From NCBI RefSeq assembly GCF_002259485.1, contig NZ_NPGA01000018.1, positions 1-64,000 of the forward strand: a stretch of 64,000 nucleotides of DNA, read 5' to 3'. The position numbers and the translations under genes are program-made. The notes below the pieces were generated by a model that was given only the letters and a program-made list of their open reading frames with translations, ran no database searches and was not told where the DNA came from. The number at the start of each line of letters is the position of its first letter. The stretch's first letter is position 1. Of this stretch, positions 41,106 to 49,877 are shown in pieces. This DNA is from Rhodococcus sp. 14-1411-2a (GTDB lineage Bacteria; Actinomycetota; Actinomycetes; Mycobacteriales; Mycobacteriaceae).

Positions 41106-42475
41106 GCGAGGACGGACCCGACCTGGTGGTGGCCGGCGCGGGCGGTGGCCTCGTCGCTGCTCTGCGTGCAGCCGAGCTCGGACTCGACGTGCTGGTCGTC
41201 GAGGCCAGTGCGCACTTCAAGCGGGGCAACAACACGGCGATGTCCACGGCCATGATCCCCGGTGCCGGCTCACGGTGGCAGCGAGCGGCCGGAATCGACG
41301 ATTCGCCGCAACAGTTCCTGGACGACGTCCTGCGCAAAACGAAGGGCACTGCCGATCTGCGGCTGGCGTCCACCCTCGCCGATGTCAGTGCGCCGCTGGT
41401 GGAATGGCTCGCAGATCACGTGCAGCTGCCCCTCACGCTCGTCACCGATTTCGCATACCCCGGCCATTCGCAGTTGCGTTGTCACACGGTCGAAGGCCGT
41501 CACGGCAGTGGGATGCTCGAGCACCTCGCGCGAGCGGTCGCCGCCGAGCCGCGCATCGACATGCTGATGCCCGCCCGGCTGACCGATGTGTCCGTCGATT
41601 CCGACGGGGCCGTCGACGGCGTGACGATCACGATGCCCGACGGCAGCGTCGACCGAGTTCCGACGCGCGCAGTCCTGTTGGCCACCAACGGCTACGGTGC
41701 CAACGCAGAGTTGGTGGCGGAGCACGTGCCGGAGATATCCGCGGCGCGCTATCACGGAAGTGAGCATTCCGTCGGTGACGCGCTGACCATCGGGCGCCGT
41801 CTCGGTGCCGATTCGGCGTATCTGGATGCGTACCAGGGACACGCGGCACTCTCGAAGCAGGCGACGACTCTCGTCGGATGGGCGACGGTGATGCACGGCG
41901 GCGTCGTGCTCGACGCATCCGGTCGCCGGTTCGGTGACGAGACGACCGGGTACTCCGAATACGCAGCTATTCTGGCCGCGAGGCCGGGCTCGGAGGGCTG
42001 GGTCGTCATCGACCGCGAGATCTACGACAAGTGCCTGTCGTTCAAGGACTTCCAGCAGACCGTCGACTCGGGAGCCGTGGTGTGGGCCGACGACACGGAC
42101 GGCCTTGCTGCCGCAACCGGGCTCCCACCTGCGGCAGTGGCGGAGGAGCTCGCCGCTGTGCAAAAGTACTCGCGGGGAGAGGTGTCGGATCCGTTCGGCC
42201 GCAACTCTTTCGAGCATTCGCTCACCGGACCGTACGCAGCCATCAAGATCGTGCCCGCGTTGTTCCACACCCAGGGCGGGCTCGTCGTCGACGAGAACGC
42301 ACGTGTTCTCCGCACCGACGGTTCCGCCATCACCGGTCTGTTCGCCTCGGGCGGTGCCGCAATGGGCATCTCCGGCCACGGTGCTGCCGGGTATCTCGCG
42401 GGGAACGGACTGCTCCCGGCGCTCGGGCTCGCATACCTCGCGGCAAGTTCGCTTCGAACAACCCAACTCTTGTGA
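41102..42475 (+). CDS. FAD-dependent reductase/dehydrogenase, fumarate reductase-like flavoprotein
   Basis: A 457-residue flavoprotein of the succinate dehydrogenase/3-ketosteroid dehydrogenase fold: VVAGAGGGLVAALRAAELGLDVLVVEA (dinucleotide site), NNTAMSTAMIPGAGS, and C-terminal TGLFASGGAAMGISGHGAAGYLAGNGL, which closes the FAD site. The GTG start overlaps the previous stop; the earlier frame from 40994 lies inside the racemase gene. Members reduce or introduce an activated C=C bond. Placed next to a cyclic amidohydrolase, reduction of an unsaturated ring before opening is an attractive inference, parallel to dihydropyrimidine dehydrogenase plus dihydropyrimidinase. Confidence 0.8.
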   Translation: MSEDGPDLVVAGAGGGLVAALRAAELGLDVLVVEASAHFKRGNNTAMSTAMIPGAGSRWQRAAGIDDSPQQFLDDVLRKTKGTADLRLASTLADVSAPLVEWLADHVQLPLTLVTDFAYPGHSQLRCHTVEGRHGSGMLEHLARAVAAEPRIDMLMPARLTDVSVDSDGAVDGVTITMPDGSVDRVPTRAVLLATNGYGANAELVAEHVPEISAARYHGSEHSVGDALTIGRRLGADSAYLDAYQGHAALSKQATTLVGWATVMHGGVVLDASGRRFGDETTGYSEYAAILAARPGSEGWVVIDREIYDKCLSFKDFQQTVDSGAVVWADDTDGLAAATGLPPAAVAEELAAVQKYSRGEVSDPFGRNSFEHSLTGPYAAIKIVPALFHTQGGLVVDENARVLRTDGSAITGLFASGGAAMGISGHGAAGYLAGNGLLPALGLAYLAASSLRTTQLL

Positions 42476-42495
42476 AAAAATTCGAAAGGACCACC

Positions 42496-43962
42496 ATGTC
42501 AACGCTGTTGATCACCAATGCGCGCGTAGTTCGACCAGGATCCGACGCCCCCGACGAGGGCGAGTTTCTGGACCTGCTGATCGAAGACGGCAAGTTCACT
42601 CGCATCGAAGCGAGTATCGATGCCTCGGCAGCGGATACCGTCATCGACGCGGCCGGCAAGGTCGCCTTCCCGGGTGTCGTCGACGCACACCAGCACTGGG
42701 GCATCTACAACTCCCTCGGTGACGACGCCGAGACCGAATCGCGGGCGTGTGTCCAGGGCGGCGTCACCACGTCGCTCTCCTACATGCGGACCGGGCAGTA
42801 CTACATGAACACCGGTGGTTCCTACGCGGATGTGTTCCCCAAGGTCCTGGAGGCCACCGAGGGACGCCCCTACGTCGACTACGCGTACCACCTCGCGCCG
42901 ATGTCGAAGGAACACATCGACGAAATCCCCGCGCTCATCGCAGATCACGGCGTCACGTCGTTCAAGATCTTCATGTTCTACGGCAGCCACGGGCTGCACG
43001 GCCGGTCCACCGATCAGAGCGAATTCCTCATGACACCCGAGGGCGAGCGATACGACCTGGCGCACTTCGAGTTCGTCATGCGCGGCATCCAGGCTGCCCG
43101 AGAGCAGATGGGCGACAAGGCCGATCACATCTCGTTGTCGCTGCACTGCGAGACCGCTGAGATCATGAGCGCGTACACCAAGATCGTCGAAGAGGAAGGC
43201 ACTCTCGAGGGCCTCGCGGCCTACAGTGCGTCGCGGCCGCCGCACTCCGAGGGGCTCGCCGTCACCATCGCGTCGTTCCTCGCCGACGAGACGCAGCTGC
43301 CCAACATCAACCTGCTGCACCTGTCCTCGCGCAAGGCGTTGACCGCGGCGATGCGGATGGCAAAGGCGTTCCCGCACGTCGACTTCCGCCGCGAGGTCAC
43401 CATCGGGCACCTGCTGGCCGACATCGACACCGCCTACGGACTCGGCGGCAAGGTCAACCCGCCGCTGCGCCCGCGCGACGACGTCGAAGCACTGTGGGAG
43501 CACCTGCTCGCCGGTGACATCGACTGGGTCGTCAGTGATCACGCCTGCTGCAAGGACGAGAAGAAGTTCGCCGAGGACCGGGGCGACATCTTCGCCGCGA
43601 AGTCCGGCTTCGGTGGTGCGGAATACCTGCTGCCCGGTCTCGTCAGCGAAGGACGCAAGCGCGGCCTGAGCTGGCGTCGTATCGCCGAGCTCACGTCACT
43701 GAACCCGGCCCGACGCTACGGCCTGCCGGGCAAGGGAGACATCGCCGTCGGCATGGACGCAGACATCGCCCTCATCGACCCCGATCACACCTGGACCGTG
43801 CGACCGGAGGATTCCGAGTCCGCTCAGGAGTACACGCCGTTCGAGGGATTCGAGCTCGGTGCCAAGGTGACCGACACGTTCGTCCGTGGTCAGCGGGTAC
43901 TCGCCGAGGGCACCGTCGCCGGTGCCCCCGCAGGCCGCTACCTGCACCGTCCGTACCTGTGA
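42496..43962 (+). CDS. Cyclic amidohydrolase, dihydropyrimidinase/hydantoinase-like
   Basis: A 488-residue metal-dependent amidohydrolase. The predicted binuclear site is H65 and H67 (VVDAHQHWG), carboxylated K157 (TSFKIFMFYG), H217 (SLHCET), H275 (LLHLSSRK) and D348 (VVSDHACC). It therefore has all residues needed for activity. A GAAAGGA ribosome site precedes the ATG. The family opens hydantoins, dihydropyrimidines, allantoin and cyclic imides or enamides. The stop overlaps the CaiB GTG. The substrate is unknown; an imide, hydantoin or reduced pyridine/pyrimidine ring is consistent with the neighbours. Confidence 0.86.
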   Translation: MSTLLITNARVVRPGSDAPDEGEFLDLLIEDGKFTRIEASIDASAADTVIDAAGKVAFPGVVDAHQHWGIYNSLGDDAETESRACVQGGVTTSLSYMRTGQYYMNTGGSYADVFPKVLEATEGRPYVDYAYHLAPMSKEHIDEIPALIADHGVTSFKIFMFYGSHGLHGRSTDQSEFLMTPEGERYDLAHFEFVMRGIQAAREQMGDKADHISLSLHCETAEIMSAYTKIVEEEGTLEGLAAYSASRPPHSEGLAVTIASFLADETQLPNINLLHLSSRKALTAAMRMAKAFPHVDFRREVTIGHLLADIDTAYGLGGKVNPPLRPRDDVEALWEHLLAGDIDWVVSDHACCKDEKKFAEDRGDIFAAKSGFGGAEYLLPGLVSEGRKRGLSWRRIAELTSLNPARRYGLPGKGDIAVGMDADIALIDPDHTWTVRPEDSESAQEYTPFEGFELGAKVTDTFVRGQRVLAEGTVAGAPAGRYLHRPYL

Positions 43963-45149
43963 CGGGCCCACTGGAGGGCATCAAGGTTCTCGACATCTCG
44001 ACGATCCTCGCCGGCCCCCTCGTCGCGCAGATCCTGGGCGACTTCGGGGCCGAGGTCATCAAGATCGAGCACCCCACCAAGCCGGACGGCATGCGCGGAC
44101 ACGGTCTGGACAAGGACGGTCACCCACTGTGGTGGACGATGATCGGACGGAACAAGCGCACGATGACCCTCGACCTCGGAAGCGCGCAGGGCGGAGCTCT
44201 CTTTCGCCGCCTCGCCGCAGAGGCCGACGTGGTGGTCGAGAACTTCCGGCCCGGGACCCTCGAACGCTGGGGGCTGGGATACGACGTGCTCTCCGAGCTC
44301 AACCCGGGTCTGATCCTGTTGCGTGTCACCGGTTTCGGTCAGACCGGACCGTACGCCACCAGGCCCGCCTTCGGCACGCTCGTCGAATCGATGAGCGGGT
44401 TCGCGCACCTGACCGGTGAAGCCGACGGGCCGCCGACACTTCCGGCGTTCGGATTGGCCGATTCCCTCGCCGGGATCGCCGGTTCGTCGGCGGTGTCGAT
44501 GGCTCTGCTGCACCGAACCAACAACGGCGGCATCGGCCAGCAGATCGATCTGGATCTGTTGAGCCCGATCATGGCCGCGGTCGGACCGGGCGTCATCTAC
44601 GCAGACCAGCTGGGGATCGATCAGGAGCGAACCGGGAACCGGTCCAGCAACAATGCGCCCCGCAACCTGTACAAGACAGCGGACGGGCATTGGTTGGCCA
44701 TCTCCACGAGCGCCAATTCGATAGCCGAACGCGTGCTGGTGCTGGTGGGTCACCCCGAAGTGCTCGACGAACCGTGGTTCGCCACCGGGCGTCAGCGCGC
44801 CGCCCACGCGGACCTGTTGGACGAGTACGTCGGCGGCTGGATCGGCGAACGGACGAAGGACGTGGTGATCGACGAGTTCGAGAAGGCAGGGGCCGCAGTC
44901 GCTCCCGTCTACAAGCCGAGCGATCTGTTGTCCGATCCACAGGTCAACGCCATCGAGATGGTGACGACCGTCGAGGACGACGACCTCGGTCCCGTCCGGA
45001 TGCAGAACGTCATGTGGCGGATGGGTGGCAGCCCCGGCCGCATCAGGTACACCGGCCGCAAGCACGGGGCCGACACCGACGAGGTGCTCACCGAAATAGG
45101 CTGCAGCGCCGACGAAATCGAGGCCATGCGGCGCGACAGCGTCGTGTAG
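43959..45149 (+). CDS. CaiB/BaiF family CoA-transferase
   Basis: A 396-residue type III CoA-transferase. N-terminal LEGIKVLDISTILAGPLVAQILGDFGAEVIKIE, VVVENFRPGTLERWGLGYD, and the FGLADSLAGIAG segment with the catalytic aspartate. It swaps CoA between carboxylic acids, for example succinyl-CoA to a dicarboxylate. GTG overlaps the amidohydrolase stop. Last gene of the operon, followed by a strong hairpin. Its product could be hydrated and then cleaved by the HpcH/HpaI lyase of the same island. Confidence 0.87.
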   Translation: MTGPLEGIKVLDISTILAGPLVAQILGDFGAEVIKIEHPTKPDGMRGHGLDKDGHPLWWTMIGRNKRTMTLDLGSAQGGALFRRLAAEADVVVENFRPGTLERWGLGYDVLSELNPGLILLRVTGFGQTGPYATRPAFGTLVESMSGFAHLTGEADGPPTLPAFGLADSLAGIAGSSAVSMALLHRTNNGGIGQQIDLDLLSPIMAAVGPGVIYADQLGIDQERTGNRSSNNAPRNLYKTADGHWLAISTSANSIAERVLVLVGHPEVLDEPWFATGRQRAAHADLLDEYVGGWIGERTKDVVIDEFEKAGAAVAPVYKPSDLLSDPQVNAIEMVTTVEDDDLGPVRMQNVMWRMGGSPGRIRYTGRKHGADTDEVLTEIGCSADEIEAMRRDSVV

Positions 45150-45164
45150 AGCACGGCCAGTGCC

Positions 45165-45210
45165 CGGCAACGGTCCCCTTCGGCAGCACTGCCGAGGGGC
45201 ACCGTTGCCG
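45165..45210 (+). terminator. Strong hairpin after the CaiB gene
   Basis: CGGCAACGGT (45165-45174) pairs with ACCGTTGCCG (45201-45210), with inner CCCCT/AGGGG pairing and a small loop. This gives a ~46-base stem-loop 16 bases after the stop. No T-run follows. It closes the importer/catabolic operon. Confidence 0.75.
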
Positions 45211-45313
45211 ATGGACCCGCCATCGGGCCGGTCCTCGGTTAACACTGAAATCTGTTGCACGACGACGGAAGGCCGCCGTGGCCGGCTGGCGCGTTACCCC
45301 ATCGTTGCTGGGT

Positions 45314-46267
45314 TCACGCCGGAATCTGCTGCACCACTGCGGCGACGGCTTCCACCTGGTCCGCGATGCGGGGACCCCACCGACTCGACAGGTCCTCGTC
45401 CATCGGGAAGATCCTGCCGTCTCGGACGGCGGTCATCGATCCCCACCCCGGTCGAGCCGCAACCGATTCGGCTGTGACGCCGCAGCATTGGGCGTCGGCC
45501 AGGAACACGACATCGGGATCCGCGGTGATCACCGATTCGGCGGACAGCTGGGGGTAGTCGCCTGCGCCGGAGCCGTCGGCGATGCTCGTCAGGCCGAACA
45601 GACCGTAGATCTGGCCGACGAAGCTCGCGCTCGACACCGTGTACAGCGTGTCGTCGAGTTCGTGGAAATACGTCAGGGGCTCGTCGCGCGCGGGGACACT
45701 CGCCACGGCGGCATCGATTCGGTCGCGCATCTGTGTGACCACCGCGTCGCCCTCGGCGTCGTGCCCGGTCGCGTCCGCGACGAGCTCGATCTGCGAGTAC
45801 GCGTCGTCGAGGCTCGTCGCGGCCGGGACGAGCAGCGTCGGAATACCGGCCTCGGCCAGAGTGGACGTCACCAGGCCGAGGTCGGTGGAGGTGATCACCA
45901 GATCGGGGTCGTACGCGACGATCGCCTCGAGGCTCGGCGTGAACGCCGACAGCCCGGTCTTCGGTGCGTCGGCGGGATAGTCCGACTGATCGTCGACGGC
46001 CGCCACCTGCTCGCCGGCCCCGACGGCGTACAGGGTCTCCGTCGCCGTCGGGCTCAGCGAGACGATCGAACGAGGCATCGCGTCGATGGTGACGGTTCCG
46101 CCGTCCGAGCCCGACGCGATCGTCCTCGGGAACTCCCCGGTCGACGCCGCGGCCGAGGTGGTTGCCGGCGGGGAGTCGGTCGTCGTGCTGCCGCAGCCGG
46201 TCGCGACCAGCGCGACGACCGCGAACCCTGCTGAGATCATTCGTGCCGATCGACGCTGCACTGCCAC
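45314..46267 (-). CDS. ABC substrate-binding lipoprotein, siderophore/B12 (TroA-like) type
   Basis: A 317-residue type III binding protein. The lipoprotein signal ends at VVALVATGC. The fold marks are PRSIVSLSPTATETLYAVGAGEQVAAVDD, DLVITSTDLGLV, and a long spanning helix before QLSAESVITADPDVVFLADA. This matches BtuF/FepB-like proteins that bind cobalamin, heme or ferric siderophores. No permease or ATPase is adjacent, so it may serve an importer encoded elsewhere. ATGs at codons 1 and 10 are both possible starts. Confidence 0.82.
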   Translation of the reverse strand: MAVQRRSARMISAGFAVVALVATGCGSTTTDSPPATTSAAASTGEFPRTIASGSDGGTVTIDAMPRSIVSLSPTATETLYAVGAGEQVAAVDDQSDYPADAPKTGLSAFTPSLEAIVAYDPDLVITSTDLGLVTSTLAEAGIPTLLVPAATSLDDAYSQIELVADATGHDAEGDAVVTQMRDRIDAAVASVPARDEPLTYFHELDDTLYTVSSASFVGQIYGLFGLTSIADGSGAGDYPQLSAESVITADPDVVFLADAQCCGVTAESVAARPGWGSMTAVRDGRIFPMDEDLSSRWGPRIADQVEAVAAVVQQIPA

Positions 46268-46314
46268 TCCTGTGTGTCCGATGCCCCTGGAGCGCCAACA
46301 CTATCGGGTGGTGG

Positions 46315-48612
46315 TCACCGGCCCAGGCTCCGTGCCAGGTACGTGCCGGTGTGGGTGTCGGAGACCACCAACTCGTCGACGGTTCCGGTGAAGGTGATCA
46401 GACCGCCGTTGTGCCCGCCGTCGGGGCCGAGGTCGATGACCCAGTCGGCAGCGGCGATGACGTCGAGGTTGTGTTCGATGACGATCACCGACCTGCCCTC
46501 GTCGACCATCCCGGACAGCAGCGCGATCAGGTTCGACACGTCCGACGGATGCAGGCCGGTGGTCGGCTCGTCGAGGACCAGCACCGGCGACGAACCGACC
46601 AGTTCGGTGGCGAGCTTGAGCCGTTGTCGCTCGCCGCCGGAGAGCGACGACAGGTTCTGGCCGAGCGAGAGGTAGCCGAGCCCGACGTCCCGGCACCGGC
46701 GGAGGATGTCGCGGATCTTCTTGACCTCGAAGAAGTCCTGGGCGTCCTCGACGGACATCTCGAAGATGTCGGCGATGCTGACGCCATCGACGGTATGCCG
46801 GATCGCGCCCGACCGAAATCGCCTGCCCTGGCACGTCTCGCAGGTGCTCGTCACCGGGTCGGTGAACCCGAGATCGGTGAAGATGACGCCGCTGCCCTGG
46901 CAGTCGGGGCATGCGCCGTCGGAGTTGGGGGAGAACAGCGACGGCGGTTGGCCGGTCTTCTTGGCGAAGTACGCGCGGATCGGATCGAGCAGACCGGTGT
47001 ACGTCGCGGGGGAGGAGCGCCGCGATCCGCGGATGGGTGCCTGGTCGATGATGACGGCGTCCGGGGCGGCCTCACGGAGGTGACCGTGGATGAGACTCGA
47101 TTTCCCGGAACCGGCGACGCCGGTGACGGCGGTCAGGACTCCCAGCGGAATGTCGACGCTGACGTCGCGCAGATTGTGGGTGCTGGCTCCGGTGATGCTC
47201 AGCCAGCCCGAAGGGGTTCGGGGAGTATGCAATACGACATCCTCGCGCCGCAACGCGGCACCGGTCCTGGTGTCCGCGTCGCGCAGCTCGTCGTAGGTTC
47301 CCTCGAACACGACTGTGCCGCCGGCCTTTCCCGCGCCGGGGCCGATCTCGACGATGCGGTCGGCGATGGCCATGACCTCGGGGTCGTGCTCGACGACGAG
47401 GACGGTGTTGCCCTTGTCGCGCAGCGCGCGCAACATGTCGTCGAGCCGGTGGACGTCGCGGGGGTGCAGGCCCGTGGTCGGTTCGTCGAAGACGTAGAGC
47501 ATGTCGTTCAGGGTCGCTCCCAGGTGGCGGACCATCTTGATGCGCTGGGATTCACCGCCCGACAGCGACGACGTCGCGCGGTCCAGGCTCAGATAGCCGA
47601 GACCGAGATCGACGAGTCTTCGCAGCTGCGTGACGATTTCGGCGGTGACGGTGCCCAGGCCGTCGATCTTCCACCCGTCGATACGGTCGGCGAGCTCGGA
47701 CACCTGCATCGCGAACGCGTCCGGCAGAGACAGGCCCTCGAGGGTCGCGCCGCGGATGGTCTCGTTGTAGCGGGAGCCGCCGCAGGATTCACAGACCCCG
47801 CGCGTGACGATGCGCTCGAACGCGAGCTTGGCCTTGCCCTTCAGGGCGTCGGCGTCTTTGGCCAGGTAGCTGCGCTTGAACCGGGACACGATCCCCTCGT
47901 AGCTCTTCATGACGGCATCGGGGTTCAGTACCTCGAACTCGCCGGGTTTCGCGTCGAAGAACATGTGGCGCTCGCGGGCGGAGTATTGCTCGATCGGGAC
48001 GTCGAGATCGAACAGGCCCGAGTCGGCGAACACCCGATACGGCCATTTGCCGACCTCGAAGTCCGGATGCTTGAACGGCCCCTCGCGCAAGGACTTCGAC
48101 TCGTCCACCAGTTCGCCGAGGTCCACGACCTTCGCCTCGCCGAGCCCCTCGCACTCGAGGCACATGCCGGCCGGGTCGTTGAAGGAGAACGCGTTCGCGA
48201 ACCCGATCGTCGGGGTGACGCCGCGGGACCACAGCATGCGCAGCCAGTCGCCGATGTCGGTGATGGTGCCGACGGTCGAGCGCGGGCCGCCGAACAGACG
48301 CTTCTGGTCGACGATCACGACGGCCGACAGGTTCGCGATGAGATCGGCGTCGGGACGGCCGTAGGACGGAAGGAATGTCTGCGCGAACGCGGTGAACGTC
48401 GAGTTGATCTGCCGTTGAGCTTCGGCAGCGATGGTGTCGAAGACGAGTGATGACTTCCCCGACCCGGAGACGCCCGCGAACACGACGAGCGAGCGTTTGG
48501 GCAGGTCGAGGTTCACGTCGCGGAGATTGTTCTCGCGTGCTCCGCGAACGAGGATGGTGGACAGTTCGTCGATGGATGGCTGAGTTGGTGTCGTCGGCTG
48601 GGCCTGGGTCAT
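46315..48612 (-). CDS. UvrA-like ABC-ATPase (short form)
   Basis: A 765-residue UvrA-family protein with two ABC modules: Walker A at VSGSGKSS and VAGSGKSS, signatures SSLSGGESQRIK and SSLSGGERQRLK, and Walker B VFDEPTTGLHP and VLDEPTTGLHP. CxxC zinc-finger pairs occur at CLECEG/CESCGG and CPDCQG/CETCQG. It is about 180 residues shorter than UvrA (~950) and seems to lack the UvrB-binding insertion. It therefore resembles UvrA2/DrrC-type proteins linked to DNA-damage or drug tolerance rather than the excision-repair subunit. ATG at 48612 is chosen; the frame continues upstream past the divergent gene start. Confidence 0.85.
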   Translation of the reverse strand: MTQAQPTTPTQPSIDELSTILVRGARENNLRDVNLDLPKRSLVVFAGVSGSGKSSLVFDTIAAEAQRQINSTFTAFAQTFLPSYGRPDADLIANLSAVVIVDQKRLFGGPRSTVGTITDIGDWLRMLWSRGVTPTIGFANAFSFNDPAGMCLECEGLGEAKVVDLGELVDESKSLREGPFKHPDFEVGKWPYRVFADSGLFDLDVPIEQYSARERHMFFDAKPGEFEVLNPDAVMKSYEGIVSRFKRSYLAKDADALKGKAKLAFERIVTRGVCESCGGSRYNETIRGATLEGLSLPDAFAMQVSELADRIDGWKIDGLGTVTAEIVTQLRRLVDLGLGYLSLDRATSSLSGGESQRIKMVRHLGATLNDMLYVFDEPTTGLHPRDVHRLDDMLRALRDKGNTVLVVEHDPEVMAIADRIVEIGPGAGKAGGTVVFEGTYDELRDADTRTGAALRREDVVLHTPRTPSGWLSITGASTHNLRDVSVDIPLGVLTAVTGVAGSGKSSLIHGHLREAAPDAVIIDQAPIRGSRRSSPATYTGLLDPIRAYFAKKTGQPPSLFSPNSDGACPDCQGSGVIFTDLGFTDPVTSTCETCQGRRFRSGAIRHTVDGVSIADIFEMSVEDAQDFFEVKKIRDILRRCRDVGLGYLSLGQNLSSLSGGERQRLKLATELVGSSPVLVLDEPTTGLHPSDVSNLIALLSGMVDEGRSVIVIEHNLDVIAAADWVIDLGPDGGHNGGLITFTGTVDELVVSDTHTGTYLARSLGR

Positions 48613-48785
48613 GTGCGCTTCGGTCGCCTTTCGCCGCCCCCGACGCTGGTTCGCCCGGGGCCGACGCAGCTTACCGTACGGTGTACGGAAACGCCACCGA
48701 TGGACGGGAAGTAACAGACTTACCGGTCTGACGATCTCCCATGGGTACCGGTTGCGCCAGGCCATCGGTCGGTCGAAGGGTTTTC

Positions 48786-49247
48786 ATGACGAGCAGTAGT
48801 CGTTCCCGCGTGCGATCGGCCATCGTGCTCGCCCTTCCTGCGTTCGTCCTCGCAGGCTGCGGATCTACGGACTCCGCCGAGCCCGAGGTCCGGACCGAAG
48901 TGCGGACAGTGACCGTGGAGGCGACCACGACCCCAGCCACGACCGCGCCGACGTCGATCGAGAGGATTGTCCTTCCGGACACCACCGCGCCCGAACCGCC
49001 CGCCGCAGAGCCGGTCCTCGTGGCAATGCCTCCGGTCGTGTGTATGAATCTGCAGACTGCCCAGAATGCGATTCAGGCTGCAGGTGTCTTCTACTCCCGG
49101 AGCGTCGATGCGTCCGGTGCGAGCCGGATGCAGGTCAACGACTCGAACTGGATTGTCGTAGCGCAGGATCCGCCCGCAGGGACTCTGATCGGTGAGGGGG
49201 ATGCACTGCTGTCCGCGGTGAAGATCGGGGAGCCGAACAACTGTTGA
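48786..49247 (+). CDS. PASTA-domain lipoprotein
   Basis: A 153-residue lipoprotein. The signal peptide ends at LPAFVLAGC. A Thr/Pro/Glu-rich spacer follows (RTVTVEATTTPATTAPT), then one PASTA-like domain (PPVVCMNLQTAQNAIQAAGVFYSRS ... WIVVAQDPPAGTLIGEGD). PASTA domains bind peptidoglycan fragments and usually sit on PknB kinases or PBPs; here a single one is tethered to the membrane. ATG at 48786 has GAAGGG upstream. The stop lies one base from that of the convergent DUF2231 gene. Confidence 0.78.
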   Translation: MTSSSRSRVRSAIVLALPAFVLAGCGSTDSAEPEVRTEVRTVTVEATTTPATTAPTSIERIVLPDTTAPEPPAAEPVLVAMPPVVCMNLQTAQNAIQAAGVFYSRSVDASGASRMQVNDSNWIVVAQDPPAGTLIGEGDALLSAVKIGEPNNC

Positions 49248-49248
49248 T

Positions 49249-49788
49249 CTACCGGCTGATGCTGTGCTTGCCTGCCGGAGCTGGTTCCTGCTCGGTCGAG
49301 CTGTAGGCGAGGTGGCCTCCGATGAGACCGCCGACGCTCGCCGTTGCCAGACCGGCAGCGGCCAGGGCCTTGGCGATGCCATCGGTCTGCTTCCGGCGCC
49401 GCAAGTAGGAGCCGAGGAAGAGGAAGACGCCGGTCGCGTTGGACGCAGCGTGGATCATCCCGACGCGGCGCTGGCGGGTGTTCATCGTCGACCAATCGGC
49501 CCATCCGGTGGCGATGGCTGCCGGCGCGGACACCAGCCCGAGGGAGATGACGAGCTTGCTCGCCCTGGACTGGTGGTTCAGCAGATCGAGGACTACGGCG
49601 CTCGTCCAGCTTCCGATGGTGACGTTGACGAGAGCCGGGTGGATGGGATGACCGATCCACCGGCCGCGTAGACCTGCGCCGACGGCGGTGTCGTCCAGTG
49701 CGGGTTTCAGGACACTGTTGATCGCGTTGCTCGCTCCGTCGAGGAACGAGGCAGATTCGAGGCTGTCGAGGGCTTGTTTCGTTGTCAT
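49249..49788 (-). CDS. DUF2231 membrane protein
   Basis: A 179-residue integral membrane protein. RGRWIGHPIHPALVNVTIGSWTSAVVLDLL is the DUF2231 signature (HPIHPxLV), followed by three more hydrophobic helices (KLVISLGLVSAPAAIATGWADW; HAASNATGVFLFLGSYL; LAAAGLATASVGGLIGGHLAY). Function unknown; some relatives are linked to heme or redox proteins. Start candidates are ATG at 49788 and 49800; neither has a strong ribosome site. Confidence 0.78.
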   Translation of the reverse strand: MTTKQALDSLESASFLDGASNAINSVLKPALDDTAVGAGLRGRWIGHPIHPALVNVTIGSWTSAVVLDLLNHQSRASKLVISLGLVSAPAAIATGWADWSTMNTRQRRVGMIHAASNATGVFLFLGSYLRRRKQTDGIAKALAAAGLATASVGGLIGGHLAYSSTEQEPAPAGKHSISR

Positions 49789-49877
49789 GCGTTCTCGCAT
49801 GCCCCAATGGCATCGATCGAACCCTGAGGGCAGCCAAACACGGCACGAGATGCTTGGACGTCCTATAACGTCGGGTG

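Noticed and set aside
46162..48450. 762-codon open frame on the plus strand
   Set aside because: Antisense to the UvrA-like gene, whose two full ABC modules are unmistakable.
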